From Lycorma delicatula (Eukaryota; Arthropoda; Insecta; Hemiptera; Fulgoridae): a stretch of DNA of 64,000 nt. The DNA lies in contig NC_134456.1 in NCBI RefSeq assembly GCF_047948215.1, positions 53,847,459 to 53,911,458 of the forward strand. The letters are read 5' to 3'. Position 1 is the first letter of the stretch, and every line of letters starts with the position of its first letter. Both the position numbers and the translations under genes were made by a program. Under the pieces are notes generated by a model, which saw only the letters and a program-made list of their open reading frames with translations, searched no databases and was not told where the DNA came from. Shown here one piece after another: positions 11,601 to 26,600 of the stretch.

Positions 11601-14600
11601 TCCTCAGCAATGTCATTCGGCACTGCTTTTGGTCGAAATTCAACAATTTTTAAACAGGTTTTGCTACCACATGTTTCAAGCCCAAAAAATCCAAAAAAAA
11701 AATAAATAAAATAAAATTAAAAATAGTGATTTAGTGATTGTCCATAATTATTTTCTTCAATTTTTCGATGTTGTCATCAGTTGATATGCTGGAATGTCCA
11801 GGGCGCTAATCATCTTCAACATAACATCTTCATGGCCCTCTTGGAAATGTTTTTATCACTTGTAAATGCTAGTTTTATTCATAGGAAAATCGCCAAAAGC
11901 ATCATTCAACATTTCCAGCAGTGCTACAGTTTATTTATTCCATTCTTAAACAAAATTTAATGCAAATTCATTGTTTCATGTTTTCCAAAAGTTAAAAATC
12001 ACCAGCCATAACAAAACAATTGTAATCTTTTCAACAGCCAGCAATAAACTAAGCATCTAATTTGGCTACCAATATGTTAAGAGACAAATGTATCAACACA
12101 ACAAAAAAAGATTGTGACAATTGGACTTATACAGTCGGGGAAATTTAAAATTCCAGATATTTCTTTATATCAAATCTGTATAATTACACTACAGTATAAT
12201 TCCAATTACAACTATATTATATATATTCATACATAATAGATGTAATACTAGCTGCTGGATGTAGTCTTGTCTCTACTATTTTTCAACTTGTTTCAGAAAA
12301 AAGCAATACATGAGCTGAAGTAAAAATTTGTAGTAGGAGTAAAACTTCAAGAATAGAAAATAAAAATGTTAATTTGATTGATTGATAACATTGTTCCTTA
12401 GTCAAAAAACAAAAATTAATTGAAACATAGGGTGAAATTAGAAAAAAATACTGTACAGTATGAAATTTATTGCTTGGAAAATCAGTTTGAAGATAAATAA
12501 CAAAATAATGAAATATGACAATAAGGGGGTTTAAAAGGGATAAAACATCAAGTAGTATAGCGACATAAACACCACAGATTTCCAGAATATTTTTTACATA
12601 CCAAGTAAATCACAAAGTATGGATGAAGTACGGAAGACACCAAAACCAAACTGACACTAGGAGGAGGAGCTTTCATATAGAAAGAAAACTTGTTAATGTA
12701 AAATATGCATTTGAGAACTACAAAGAAATGAATACAAAAATTTGTTTAAATTCTGGAATTCAACAGCACTAAAACTAAGACAACAGGAAAACCAGAAAGG
12801 AAAACAGTCTTAAAAAGGTGCTTTTTATAGAAGTGTGTTAAAAATTGGATGGACTGATACAGCTTATAATAAAGATGTTATAAAGAACAAAGCTATTTAT
12901 GGCAGAATCTTACAATAAAACAAAATAGATTATAACATAAAAGAAATAAAATGAAAAACAAGATTACATTCAAAAACACTGCTTATCTTAAAAATCTAAT
13001 GACCATGTATTTTGGTTTAGATTTTAAATAAAACTTATTGTCAACAGTTTTTGGAAGTAATCTCCTGTTGCCCAATTTATCTCAATAAATCTCTTATCTT
13101 GAGATAATTTATCTCTTAATATTATTAAGGTAGACCATATGTTACTCAACTTTAGTTAATTTGGCAATAACCCACCGGGTTGGTCTACCGGTGAACGCGT
13201 CTTCCCAAATCAGCTGATTTGGTAGTCGAGAGTTCCAGCGTTCAAGTCCTAGTAAAGCCAGTTATTTTTACATAGATTTGAATACTAGATATTGAATACT
13301 GGTGATCTTTGGTGGTTGGGTTTCAATTAACCACACATCTCAGGAATGGTCAAACTGAGACTGTACAAGACTACAGTTCATTTACAGTCATACATATCAT
13401 CCTCTGAAGTATTATCTGACAGGTAATTACCGAAGGCTAAACAGGAAAAAGAAAGTTAATTTGGCAATACAGAGTGTAGAGGATAAAGAATATAGAGAGA
13501 GATTGTAATATATAAACTTAAAGGTAAGGTAACTGAGGTTGCAGGATATAACAAATAAGTAAAGTTTAAGCATTACTACACAGCAAAAAGAATACAAGAT
13601 AACATTAAACCAATCATACGGCTGAAACCCAAGAAAAAGTGAAAGAAAAATTAAATTAAACTTATGATAAACTGCTGAATTTATTTTTTTTAAATTCATT
13701 ATAGCAATTCTCCTTAAAGCATATATTGCCACCAGATACTAAGTCCATCACCAATTATTCAATAATAAGTATCTACCAATGATAACCTCTAAAAATTATT
13801 CCTAACATTTTCTTTAGGTGCATTTTTGTTAATGCTTATTTTTTTAGCTATTTATTTATCTTGATTTTCTACACAGAATATAAGTTTATTTCTATTTATT
13901 TAGATATCATGAATCACATAGTTTATCCAGTAGTTTGTAATTAATTTATCCTTATCAGATAACTGAAATAACATCGTTCACATAATACAATTAACTTAAA
14001 TAAATAACATCAAATAACAACAAAATAACCACCAAACACAGTAACAGAACCCAAAAAACTAATACCAAAAGTGTCGACTTTCGCGAATCCCACATCATCA
14101 GTTGGTACAAAATTCCAAAATTGCATCAAACAAAAACAAAAAATAAATAAAAACTAAAAATTTAAAAACATTCATCCTAATTGTTAAAAATTGTAATTGT
14201 TAAAAACATACATCCCTCATTGTAATAAGGATAAAATCAAAACCTAAACCGACGGACTGTTAACGTCTATATGCCTACATGCCCCCATGATGATGATGAG
14301 GTAGAGTGTGTAATTGACGAAGAGATTGATGAAGCAATTAAACACGTAAAAGGAGATGAAAATTTAATAATAGTTGGAGATTGAAATGCAAGCATTGGAA
14401 TAGGCAAGGAAGGAAATATAGTGGGTAAATACAGGCTGGGCAAAAGGAACCAAAGAGGGGACCGACTTATAGAGTTTTTCACGAAGTATAATTTAGTAAT
14501 TGCCAACACCCAATTTAAAAATCATAATAGAAGAATATACACTTGGAAAAAGCCAGGCGATACTGCAAGATATCAGATAGATATCATGGTTAAGCAAAGA

Positions 14601-17600
14601 TTTAGAAATCAACTCGCTGACTGCAAAACTTATCCTGGAGCAGACATTGATAGCGACCATAATTTGGTGATAATGAAATGTAGATTGGGGTTTAAAAACC
14701 TGAAGAAAAGGTGTCAGATGAATCGGTGGAATTTACAGAAGCTTGAGGAAGAGGAGGTAAAGAAGATTTTTGAGGACGCAAGAGGTCTGAGTAAAAAAGA
14801 TAAGGTAGAAAATGTAGAAGAAGAATGGGAGAATGTTAAAAAGGAAATTCTTAAATCAGCAGAAGCAAACTTAGGCGGAATAAAGAAAACTGGTAGAAAA
14901 CCTTGGGTTTCAGACGATATATTGCAGCTGATGGATGAACGTAGAAAATATAAGAATGCTAGTGATAAAGTAAAAGAAACTATTGACAATTAAGAAATGC
15001 TAAAAACAGGGAAGTGCAAACTAGCGAAAGAAGAGTGGATTAAAGAAAAGTGGTCAGAAGTAGAAAGAGAAATGAACATTGGTAAAATAGACGGAGCATA
15101 CAGGAAAGTTAAGGAAAATTTTGGTACATAAATTAAAATCTAATAATGTGTTAAACAAAGATGGTACACCAATATATAATACGAAAGGTAAAGTCGATAG
15201 ATGGGTGGAATATATTGAAGAGTTATACGGTGGAAATGAATTAGAAAATGGTGTTATAGAGGAAGAAGAGGAAGTTGAGGAGGATGAAATGGGAGAAACA
15301 ATACTGAGATCTGAATTTAAGAGAGCATTAAAAGATTTAAATGGCAGAAAGGCTCCTGGAATAGACTGAATACCTGTAGAATTACTGCGCAGTGCAGGTG
15401 CATCAAAAATCTTAACTAGAATTCTATACAGAAGAATTGAGAGGAGAGTGGAAGAAGTGTTAGGAGAAGACCAATTTGGTTTCAGGAAAAGTATAGGGAC
15501 AAGGGAAGCAATTTTAAGCCTCAGATTAATAGTAGAAGGAAGATTAAAGAAAAACAAATCAACATACTTGGTGTTTATAGACCTAGAAAAGGCATTCGAT
15601 AACGTAGACTGGAATAAAATGTTCAGCATTTTAAAAAAATTAGGGTTCAAATACAGAGATAGAAGAACAATTGCTAACACGTACAGGAACCAAACAGCAG
15701 CAGTAATAATTGAAGAACATAAGAAAGAAGCAGTAATAAGAAAGGGAGTCCAACAAGGATGTTCCCTATCTCCGTTACTTTTTAATCTTTACATGGAACT
15801 AGCAGTTAATGATGTTAAAGAACAATTTAGATTCGGAGTAACAGTACAAGGTGAAAAGATAAAGATGCTACGATTTGCTGATGATATAGTAATTCCAGCC
15901 GAGAGTAAAAAGGATTTAGAAGAAACAATGAATGGCATAGATGAAGTCCTACGCAAGAACTATCGCATGAAAATAAACAAGTACAAAACAAAAGTAATGA
16001 AATGTAGTAGAAATAACAAAGATGGACCACTGAATGTGAAAATAGGAGGAGAAAATATTATGGAGGTAGAAGAATTTTGTTATTTGGGAAGTAGAATTAC
16101 TAATGATGGATGAAGCAGGAGCGATATAAAATGCCAAATAGCACAAGCTAAACGAGCCATCAGTCAGAAATATAATTTGTTTACATTAAATATTAATTTA
16201 CATCTCAGGAAAAAATTTCTGAAAGTATATGTTTGGAGTGTCGCTTTATATGAAAGTGAAGCTTGCACAATCGGAGTATCTGAGAAGAAAAGATTAGAAG
16301 CTTTTGAAATGTGGTGCTATAGGAGAATGTTAAGAATCAGATGGGTGGATAAAGTGACAAATGAAGAGGTATTGCGGCAAATAGATGAAGAAAGAAGCAT
16401 TTGGAAAAATATAGTTAAAAGAAGAAACAGACTTATAGGCCACATACTAAGGCATCCTGGAATAGTCGCTTTAATATTGGAGGGACAGGTAGAAGGAAAA
16501 AATTGTGTAGGCAGGCCACGTTTGGAATATGTAAAACAAATTGTTAGTGATGTAGGATGTAGAGGGTATACTGAAATAAAACAACTAGCAGTAGATAGGG
16601 AATCTTGGAGAGCTGCATCAAACCAGTCAAATGACTGAAGACAAAAAAAAACAAAATACATCCTAATAACCACAAAACTTGAACAATACAACTCCAATAA
16701 TATTTTCAAAAACATTAACAATATTAAATAACATTACCTCATATCAAAATATTGCCTATAATTGAGAGACAGAAGGGGGGTATAGGATTGGGTGACAAAA
16801 TGTTTAAGAAATGGTGACCGACTCATGAAAGAACTAAGAAATTTTATAAAAGGACAGATCTTGTTGTAAGACAGTATAATGTCAAAATAAGATAGCTTAA
16901 AATTAACTTACTTTGCTTCCTGGAGATGTGGCCAATTTACAAAAACAACTTTGTCAAGTAATTTTTCAGAAATTTCAGTCAAATCTCCAGTTAAATCGGA
17001 ATTCTCTTTTAATTTTAAAATCATGTTGTCACCTCTACTTGCATTATCAAATACTTTTACTTTAGCTTTCTTTAATTTAGCCTGAAATTAAAAATAATGT
17101 ATAATATAAAGAATTAAACCAATAACCATACAGTTCAGATTCATTAACAAAAAAAAAGTCTCATCAATGATGATTGCTAACATTAATAACTACTAATAGT
17201 CCCGTAGTAAATTAACCCTTCTCTGTATGAATCAAATTCATTACATAAGTAAGAAGTGTACGAACATCCATCCAGACAGAATATATTGAACAAGACTGTT
17301 TAATTACCTAATAGGCTTTACAAAAAATAATCCTAAAACTAAAATAATGCATATCTGGTGGTGAGCTTTGAATTTTATGCTTTAAATGAATCATACTTAT
17401 TTCAACACTTCAAATGAAAAACAAAAAAAGCTTAGATAAGTTAGTTGAAAGTTAGATAATAATCAGATTTGAAAATCAGGTAAAAAAAAAACAAATAAAA
17501 AGATAAATAATAAAATTCTAAATAATTATCAACTTTTTTTTAACTTTGAAAAAACATTAACTTTAATTAATTTGAGAAATCTTAACTTGAAATCTCTGTA

Positions 17601-20600
17601 AGTAATTTTGATTAAAAAATCATAATGGAGATTTAGGTTCTGGAATGCTTTTCATAACAGGAAAAGAAATATGCATAGGAGCAGTATCATATGTTTGTTA
17701 AAAGTTGATATAAACTAATTCTTTTTAATTAACCACTTCAAAGACTAAACTATGAAAACTTTTCACTGAAAATATTTAAGAATAAATTTAAATGATGCAA
17801 TGAATACACTGAACATACTTTGATATTTCAATTTCCATTATGTACAACATATTCAGTGTTTTTTATTCAATATACAACCTCATAGCCATCACGGCTTCGT
17901 ATAAATTTTAAATGAAGATTACAAAAATTTCAGTTTCAAAACAAACCAATTACTATATTATATAGATTTTTATAAATTTAAAATAAAAGACTTTTATTTA
18001 ATTTTTGGAGTTAATGCAAAATAAAATACAGTTTTGTTTCCATGAACTTTAGGCAAGTATAGGAGTGTAAAATATGTATATAGTTAAGCTATGTAAGCAA
18101 AGATTAAAAAAATACATATATTTAACTAATGAGATTAGAATGATCTACTAGAGTTCTACTTAATGCACATATCTTGAGTATAGTGAACTGTTAGAAAATC
18201 TTGAGAATACAGTGGGTATATAGTTTTTAAGTTTTCTGAAATAGGTGTAATCTCATAATAACAAGTTACATGATTTCATCATCTGTTTATCCACTTAAAA
18301 CCCACTAAATATAATACAGTGAGATATCATTTTTAAACATTCAAAGATATACTTTATGATTAAAGGTTTTTTGATAAAAAATGAGGCATATATTTTGACT
18401 GATACAGAATTATTAGCTAATCACAGAAAGTAGAGCGACATGCAGGAAAAAATTTGTAAAGGAAAAAACACTGAAAATGATGCCATTACCAAAACTTTCC
18501 AACAGTTCACTATACTAAAGATATGTGCAGTCAGTCATGTGTAAGTCAGTGTTTCGAAACCTGTGAGTTGTGTCCCCTAGGGGACGTGATAACACTAATT
18601 GGGGTGCAAGCATATCAAAAAGAAAATATTATTAAAAAAAATTATTAATTTACTGAAAGAAAAGCAAAATAAAATACATTCTGACATAATAAATAATAAA
18701 ATACACATTTACACTGATATAATACACTTATAAATAGGACTGTATCAGTGTTGCCAAATATCAATAAATTTACTTTTCCTTAGTAATTTGTAAGGTTTGT
18801 AATTAAGGTCATAGTGTAGCTACTGAAAGGTTGAGAAACATTGCATTAAGTAGTACTCTAGCAGATCATTCCACCCCCAACAGTTATATAAATATATATA
18901 TATTTTAATTTGTGCTTTCATACCTGAAGTACGTGTCTATTTTGCATTTCCATACTTGCCTAAAGTTTATATAAAAAAAACTTTTTATTTTACATTAACT
19001 CCAACCACTTAAAAAGTAAATAAGAATATATTCATTTAAATTTATCAAAATCTTTAACTAAAAAAAAGAAATTTTTCTACTTACAGTAAATTTCAGATGT
19101 TTGAATGTAGGAAATCCAGGAAAAAATACATCTAATTTTACACCAGGACATAGACCTTTAACCAATTTACTCACTTCGACAACTATATCTTCACGGTTTA
19201 CATGTTCTTCCTTAGCATAACATTTGCTTAAGGTTGGAAAATACTCTGGTGCTTCACAAACTCCTGTAGAAAAAAAAAATAAATGAAAAAAAGATAAATT
19301 CATTAATAATATAAACTGGAATTGCATTAAAAAAAATTTCCCAGCTGTTTTTACTTATTGGTAAAAATATGACCCCTTAAATTTTTAATTTCTCAATTTC
19401 CAGGCAACCTAATATAATATGGCTAACTTCCCCTAAACAAATTTAACTGCAAAGACAAGCATTAAGATTAATATCAGGAGATGTTAAACTATTCCTTCAG
19501 CAACTACTGATGGCACATTTCATTTTCTGTGTACTATGCAATGTTATGGCAAATGCTCAGAATGAAACTTCCACATAACACTTGGAGGTATACGAAGATA
19601 TGTTACTGAAAATAGAAGCTGCATTTTGTTTTCATCACGTAAAAAGTTTAGTCAGTACTAAATAAGAGAATTTAACAATCAAAGATTAAGAGATGTCAAG
19701 AGATTATAGGAATGGAAAAATCTGTTTCAGCACTCAGAAAATTCTGAGATCTGTTAGTCTAACTCTTTCAATGAAGTCTATGGTTGCATTATTTATTAGC
19801 CACCATGATTGTCTGGCTGAACAATACAATCAGTTGAAAACCATTCAATTAATTAACTATATGTTATTTTATTTCTTTATGATTTTCACACACACAATTA
19901 CAAACAAAAACACAATCACCTATTTTACTTTTAATCATAATAATATTAATAATAATAATAAATAGAAAATTCAATAAAACAATTTCTGCAATATAACATA
20001 AAATGTGTAACCTGTATGAAAATTTAAGTACCCTCAGTAGAAAAATTCCTGTTGAGTGTTACATTACAATAACATTTTATAAAGTGAAACAGAAATTGTT
20101 GAGATACTCTGCCAGCAAGTTAATATAATAATATACAAATATTACAATCCTAGAATAGTAATTTCTTTTTAAAATTTCTAATTAAATTAAAACAATAAAT
20201 TTTCACATTCATTGATTTCTAGTAAGTATACAAATAACAAAGCATTATATTTTGAGTTTCTTGATTCCTTTATATTATTAGATAACAAATTTTACACCTT
20301 CAGGGCCACTAATAAATAAAAATGTTTATATAGTTCCAATATAGGCAGAGGTAGGTAACACAAATTTATAATTTCTACTTTAATTTCTGTTGATACGTGT
20401 GCATTATTCTATACAAATCACACCTTTTGTAAAAGATTTTTAGGACTAAAAATATACAAATACCGGCAAATGCTACATTTTTTAAAAAGTAGAAAAGAAA
20501 TCATTCTAATTACACATTTTTGTGCTATAAATGACTTTATATTAGAATAATACGAGGGTTATTTTTTTTCAAGGTCCGATTGGTCACAAAATTAAAACCA

Positions 20601-23600
20601 CAGTGAAAATAAAAAATTTTTTATTTGTAACAAGTACTTACATAGTTACACTATTTCTCTACATAGACGCCACTCTGATTTAGACATTTGTCGTAGCATG
20701 TTACCAACTTTCCAATACCCTCATCATAGAACAGAGCCGCCCATGTTTTCAGCCATGCTTCTACGCTGATATGCAGCTCGATGTCTGTACCAAAATGTTG
20801 TCCTCCTAGCCAGCATTTTATGTGAGCAAAGAGGTGAAATCCAGGCTGTATGGTGGGTGATGAAACACTTCCCCACGAAAACGCTGCAGGAGCTTCTTTG
20901 TTACAGCTGCAGTGTGCGGCCGAGCATTGTCATGTAGAAAGACAATGCCTGATGACAACATTCCTCTCCACTTATTCTGAATTGCCCTTCGTAGAAGTTG
21001 AAGAGTCACGCAGTATGAAGCTGCATTGATGGTCGTGCCACGTTCCATGAATTCCACCAAGAGAACTCCATTCCGGTCCCAGAACACTGTACTGTCTATG
21101 GCTACTGTAGCCATACATTTTCTGTTGGAGAAGGTTCGCTTGAACTTCTTTGGTTTACTGGGAGAATGAGAATGCATCTACTGTTTGGATTGTTCTTTTG
21201 TTTCTTCAGTTTCGAAATGGACCCATGTCTCATCCCCTGTGACAATTTTGTTCAAAAAGTCTTCTCCCTTCATTGTGGTAGCGCTGGAGAAACGTTTGGA
21301 AGGAGTCCATTTACATTGTTTTGTGATGGTCGGACAGCATCTTGGGAACCCATCTCGCACGCAGTTTGCAGTACTGAAGTCTCTCACTCACTATAGTGTA
21401 GAGACCTTACCTTGAAATTTCAGGAAACTAATCACTCAATACAGAAATTGTGAACCAACGATTTTTTCAAATTGCCTCATCCACTCGCTCAACGAGATCA
21501 TCGATTGACACTCGCTTCCTTCCCTGACCGCCTGTATCATGAACATCTGCACGTCCTGCTTTAAAGTTCCTGCACCATTGTCGCACTTTGCTGTCACTCA
21601 TTGAAGTTTCACTGTACACATTACTTATTCGTCTATGAATTTCAGCTGCATTACACCCCTCAGCCTGAAGAAATCAAATTACCGCACGCACTTCACACTT
21701 GGCGAGAGATGCTATTGTTGTAGACATGTTTACGTGCTAGCTGCATGTTCAGAACTAAACGAAGTGACGCGGCGTGATTGAAGGCCATACTAGAGACGCT
21801 ACGCAACACATATGCGCAAAGGTTCATCCGATTTTTGAGTGGATTTTTATTTCGTGACGATCGAACCTTGAAAAAATAACCCTCATATATACCTCCGCAA
21901 CTAGTTATACCATACATTAATCTCAATTCTATCAAGGAGTAATAAAACATCTTTAGTAACTTTTGTACAAAAATTCTTTAAGAAATAAAATTTAGCTACA
22001 CTTAATCTGATTTATTTTTTATCTTATTTATATCCACGACAGATTCACATCTGAAATTACTCCCAGATACTTTACTGTATTTATTTGTGGTATAGTTTGG
22101 CATGTACACTTTATGTTTGTATTACAGTTTAAATTGTGATATTTTATGCTGTAATTTTATTTGCAAGACAATTTAATTGAAAAATTATAGAATTTATCTT
22201 CATGAAGCCAATTTTGATTAACCACCACCTAATTCTTATAGTCTTCTTCAATATTTTTCTTTATTTTGTACAAACTTTCAGCTTCATAATTTAATGCTGT
22301 GTCATCTGCAAATGTTGTCACTCTACCATTAAATTTTCTGCTACATAAATCATTTATATATATATAAAATACTATATATTTATTATATATATAATAAATA
22401 AAATAGTTCCAAATATATAACCCTGAGAGATACTGAACTTAACAGTACCTTGAGAACTCATTTATTCTCCTAATTTGATCTGTTGAGATCTTCCCCTCAA
22501 ATCTGTCTTGAACCATTTATTGCACTGACCTCTTATTCCAGCTTTCCATAATATGTCAAGCAAAATATTATGATAAACATCAAATCCAAGCTTATCAAAT
22601 CCAGGCTTATTCAAATCCAAGCACAAACCTGCTACTTGCTGACCTTTGTTTTTACCTTTTATTATATTGGACATAAAATTCAAAAGGGTATCTTCAGTTT
22701 TTTCCTCTGAGAAAACTATGAGAGGTTATCTCTAAAGTAAAGACCGTTTCATTGTAAAAAAATTTATTCTGAAAACTTTATACATATTTTTTGTTTCTCA
22801 AACTATATATCTTATACTACTTCTCTATAAATTGCCAGATGAATTAAGACAATTAACTTAACGATACAACAGCTTCAATATACTCTCATCATATTCTTTT
22901 GCCGCCAGTCCATTTAGCCACTGATTAACAGCATTTTCAAATTCATCATCACCCACGAATTGCTTACTACTCAAAAGTTCTTTCAATTTCCCAAACAGAT
23001 GGTAATCAGAAGGGGCTAATTCTGTACTATATGGTGGCTGATTGTAAATTTACCATCCACATGTTCTCTAAATTACATGTCGGACCCGCAACATGTGGAC
23101 GTGCATTATCGTGCAGCAGGATGACGCTGTCAGTCAGCTGCCCACGTCGCCGATTTTGAATGGCGCGCTGTAAATTACGTAGTTTTGCAGTGGCTTCTGC
23201 ATTTATAATTGTTCAAAATGGCATGAAATCAATCAGCAGTATGCCAAACCGATCCCAAAAGACTGTGGCCATCAGTTTGCATCCAAATGGCTGTGGCTTG
23301 ACCTTTGTCAGTCTGGTTAGTGATTGAGGATGACACCATTCACTTGGCTGCCGTTTTCTCTCTGGCATGTAATATGAAATTAATGTTTCATCTCCAGTAA
23401 AAATTGAATTAAGGAACTCATCACCTTTTTCTGTCTAGCGCATCAAAAATTCCAAATCCAGATCCCATTCGGATTTTTTTGTGACATTCCTTAAAGACAT
23501 GCAGCACCCAACATGCGCAAACCTTTCTTAAGCCTAAACAGTCATGAACAATGCGACCAGTAACAGCTTTTGAAACATCAAGAAAACGAAAGGCCAGTTT

Positions 23601-26600
23601 GAAAATTGTTGAGAGACTATATTTTCTGATTTTATCATCGATATGTTTCAACAAGTCCTCAGTGATTATCAAGGGCCTCTCCCAATGTTCTTCATCATGC
23701 GTATTAATTCAGTTATTTCTAAACCTTTCACACCATTTTCAGACATTTCTTTCATTTATTACATTATCACTGTACAAAGCAACCAACTGCTTATGAATTT
23801 CAGCCGGCTTAACGTTTTGCTGGTTTAAAAAACATATGACTCCACATATTTCAGTGAGCAGGAACGTCGATTTTCCTATTCATTTTATAACATAATCAAA
23901 GACACTACAATGCGACAACTTACAGACAACAATGCAGAGTGTAATTACTAGCATGCCATGAACGACACAGGTTCACCAACCTTAAGGAGAGAAATTTCCC
24001 AGTAGTCTTTACTTTAGAGATATCCCTCGTATATTGATTTTTTTACTGAAAAATTTTCTTTTTTCAAGGAAATTAATCTAATTTTTAATATTTTTTTCTA
24101 AAATTTTTGAGACCAAAGCTAACAATGATATAGGTTTGCAATTATTAATAATTTTAAAAATTATTAATTTAAGAGTGGTCTATCACCACTCTTAATAAAG
24201 ATAAAACAACAGATTTCTTAATTATAGAGGAGAATTTACCTTCTACCTACTTTAATTTACCTACTCAAATAAAACAAATTAGTTAACATTAATAATGGTA
24301 TCACTAACTTCTTTTATTATATTAATCCCTATTCTATCTACTCCCATTGACTTATTTTTCATGCTTTTAATAATACTAATTATTTTCTCATTACTTGTAT
24401 GTTTCATATAAAAATGACTTGTAAGGTTCTTCGGAGAAAAAATACTTTTTAAATTTATTATCAGAGGGCATGTGTCACTTGCTTCTATTTTTTCTTAATC
24501 TCCTTCACTGTAATTAAAAACTAATAAGTTCCACAATTAAGCTTTTGTCTCATAACCTCATCATCAGTAAGTTTTAAAGATATCATTTTGTGGCTATTCA
24601 TAATAAATTATATATGCACATCCATTGTTCTGAATTACTTTTGGATCTCCAAGTAAGATCACTAACATATTTATTAGTGATTTTACTTAATATAATTTCT
24701 AAATCAATTTTTAATTTATCTTTATATTTTACATAATATTTTTTTGATATTTATACTATATCGATGCTGTTTTGTCTTTTTATACAATATATTTCTTTTT
24801 CCAATTCTACATATCAGATTAACATTTATCCATGGCTTTAAGGGATTATATCTATTTTTACATGTATATGTGTGTTTTTTTACTAAATTTAAACACTCGA
24901 AGAAGACATTTAAAAAAAAGTTAAATGCATATTGTCCACATCTTCTGATCTGAAGACATTACTGCAATTTATAGAATAAAGTTTTTTTTTTAGTTTATCA
25001 ATATTCATTTAAACTTTACTAATGTTATCCTTAATTTTATTATTTGTTAGACAAAAATTATTAAATATTACTCTAATCAATGAATGATTTGTAATGTCTT
25101 TTATCAAGAATTTCCAAATCATAATTTTGACAACCTAATGGTCTCCTTATTCTGATAGCAATATAGTCTATAAATATAACAGATATAAGCCTCATTATAA
25201 AATTAAAACCATGACCTTGCAATAGATGTAGATATTTATCTGTTATTGGATCATCAATTATACTATTTATATTACCAGCAAATATCACATTCACATTTTT
25301 AATTGCTTGAAAATTATTCTCTAATTTCTGTAGATAGATATCTTTTGATACCAAATTAAATCTGTTGAAAGCAATAACGTTAAACTTAAAATTAATTTGC
25401 TTAATTTCAATTTGAATACATCTGCAGATTTAAAATTTATTTTAGAATAATCAATACAATGTAGGCCTATTCCTTTTTAATATACACAATAACACCATCT
25501 GCTCGATATATTATTATGTGGTAAAAGATGATGAATTGAGTGAAAAAACTATTAAAACCTGCAAAACCCTGCTACATGAAACAGAACTAACATCCAAACA
25601 TTAGAATTTTACTAATAAAACTTCTACTTTTTAATAAGTGAATTTAATTTAGTGAACTTCATTTACTAATTAAACGTCTACCTTAATTAGTAAAATTTTT
25701 TTTCATTTACTAATTATTTAACATCAACTATACCTTATTGGAAGACAATAACAATGTTTTGAAGTTTCCTGAGTCAAACAATTTTAAAATCACCATTAAA
25801 AAATTATTGACCATGTTTACGCATGTGAGTTTGATGTCTATTAAGTTAATTTTCACAAACAGTTTAACCTAAAATCATGGAATTTTTACAGTTGCTTTTG
25901 TATTATATAGTTTAAATCTACTAAATTAAAAAGAAAAAACTGAATATGAAAATTGAGGGAGATCTTGAAGAAATAACAAAAGGAAGATGGAATTAATAAA
26001 AATTTTTTGACTACTTTTTAGCTATCAAACTATAATGTATCATCAAAAGCATTACTACAATAACACCATCAATAAATTGATTATTTTTACATTTACTAAT
26101 TCTAGAAATCATTTCAGAAAATTTTTAATTTTACTTTAATGAGGAAATAAATACCATTCAACAAAGAAAAGTAGGAAGTCTGCCACCTCCAGCCAGAATG
26201 AAGCATCTTAGCCGTTTCATGCAGAAAGTGCTGGGTTCCTGGACTGAATTATCTAAAAATGTTGAGTTTAGAGGTCCTTCACTCTATCTACTTTCATAAA
26301 AAAGGTATTTTCCTAATTAGGTCTGGTGTAATCATTTCATTTTGAGATTGTGTCAGCATAGTACAGAGAAAGTTCTTTTGGAGCAAGAGTTGACAGTTAT
26401 ATAATGCTATGACCTCCATGATAATGTCTCCAGACCACCATCTTGCTGTTAGGTTCTAATTAACAACATGTTCTGACTTAACAATCTAGAAATGTATCAA
26501 GGTGCAGTTATAAGGAACACAGATACCTACAAGCCCAATTCTACATGCACATAAATCCATCTTCTTAACTTTTGTTAACATAACCTTACACCAGCTCAAA

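Noticed and set aside
13181..13250. tRNA gene
   Set aside because: A and B boxes are present but no cloverleaf with a proper acceptor stem forms, and the unit is repeated with target duplications, so it is a SINE.
14267..15680. Minus-strand frames rich in Ser, Leu and Phe over the LINE
   Set aside because: They are reverse-strand shadows of the plus-strand endonuclease and RT frames.
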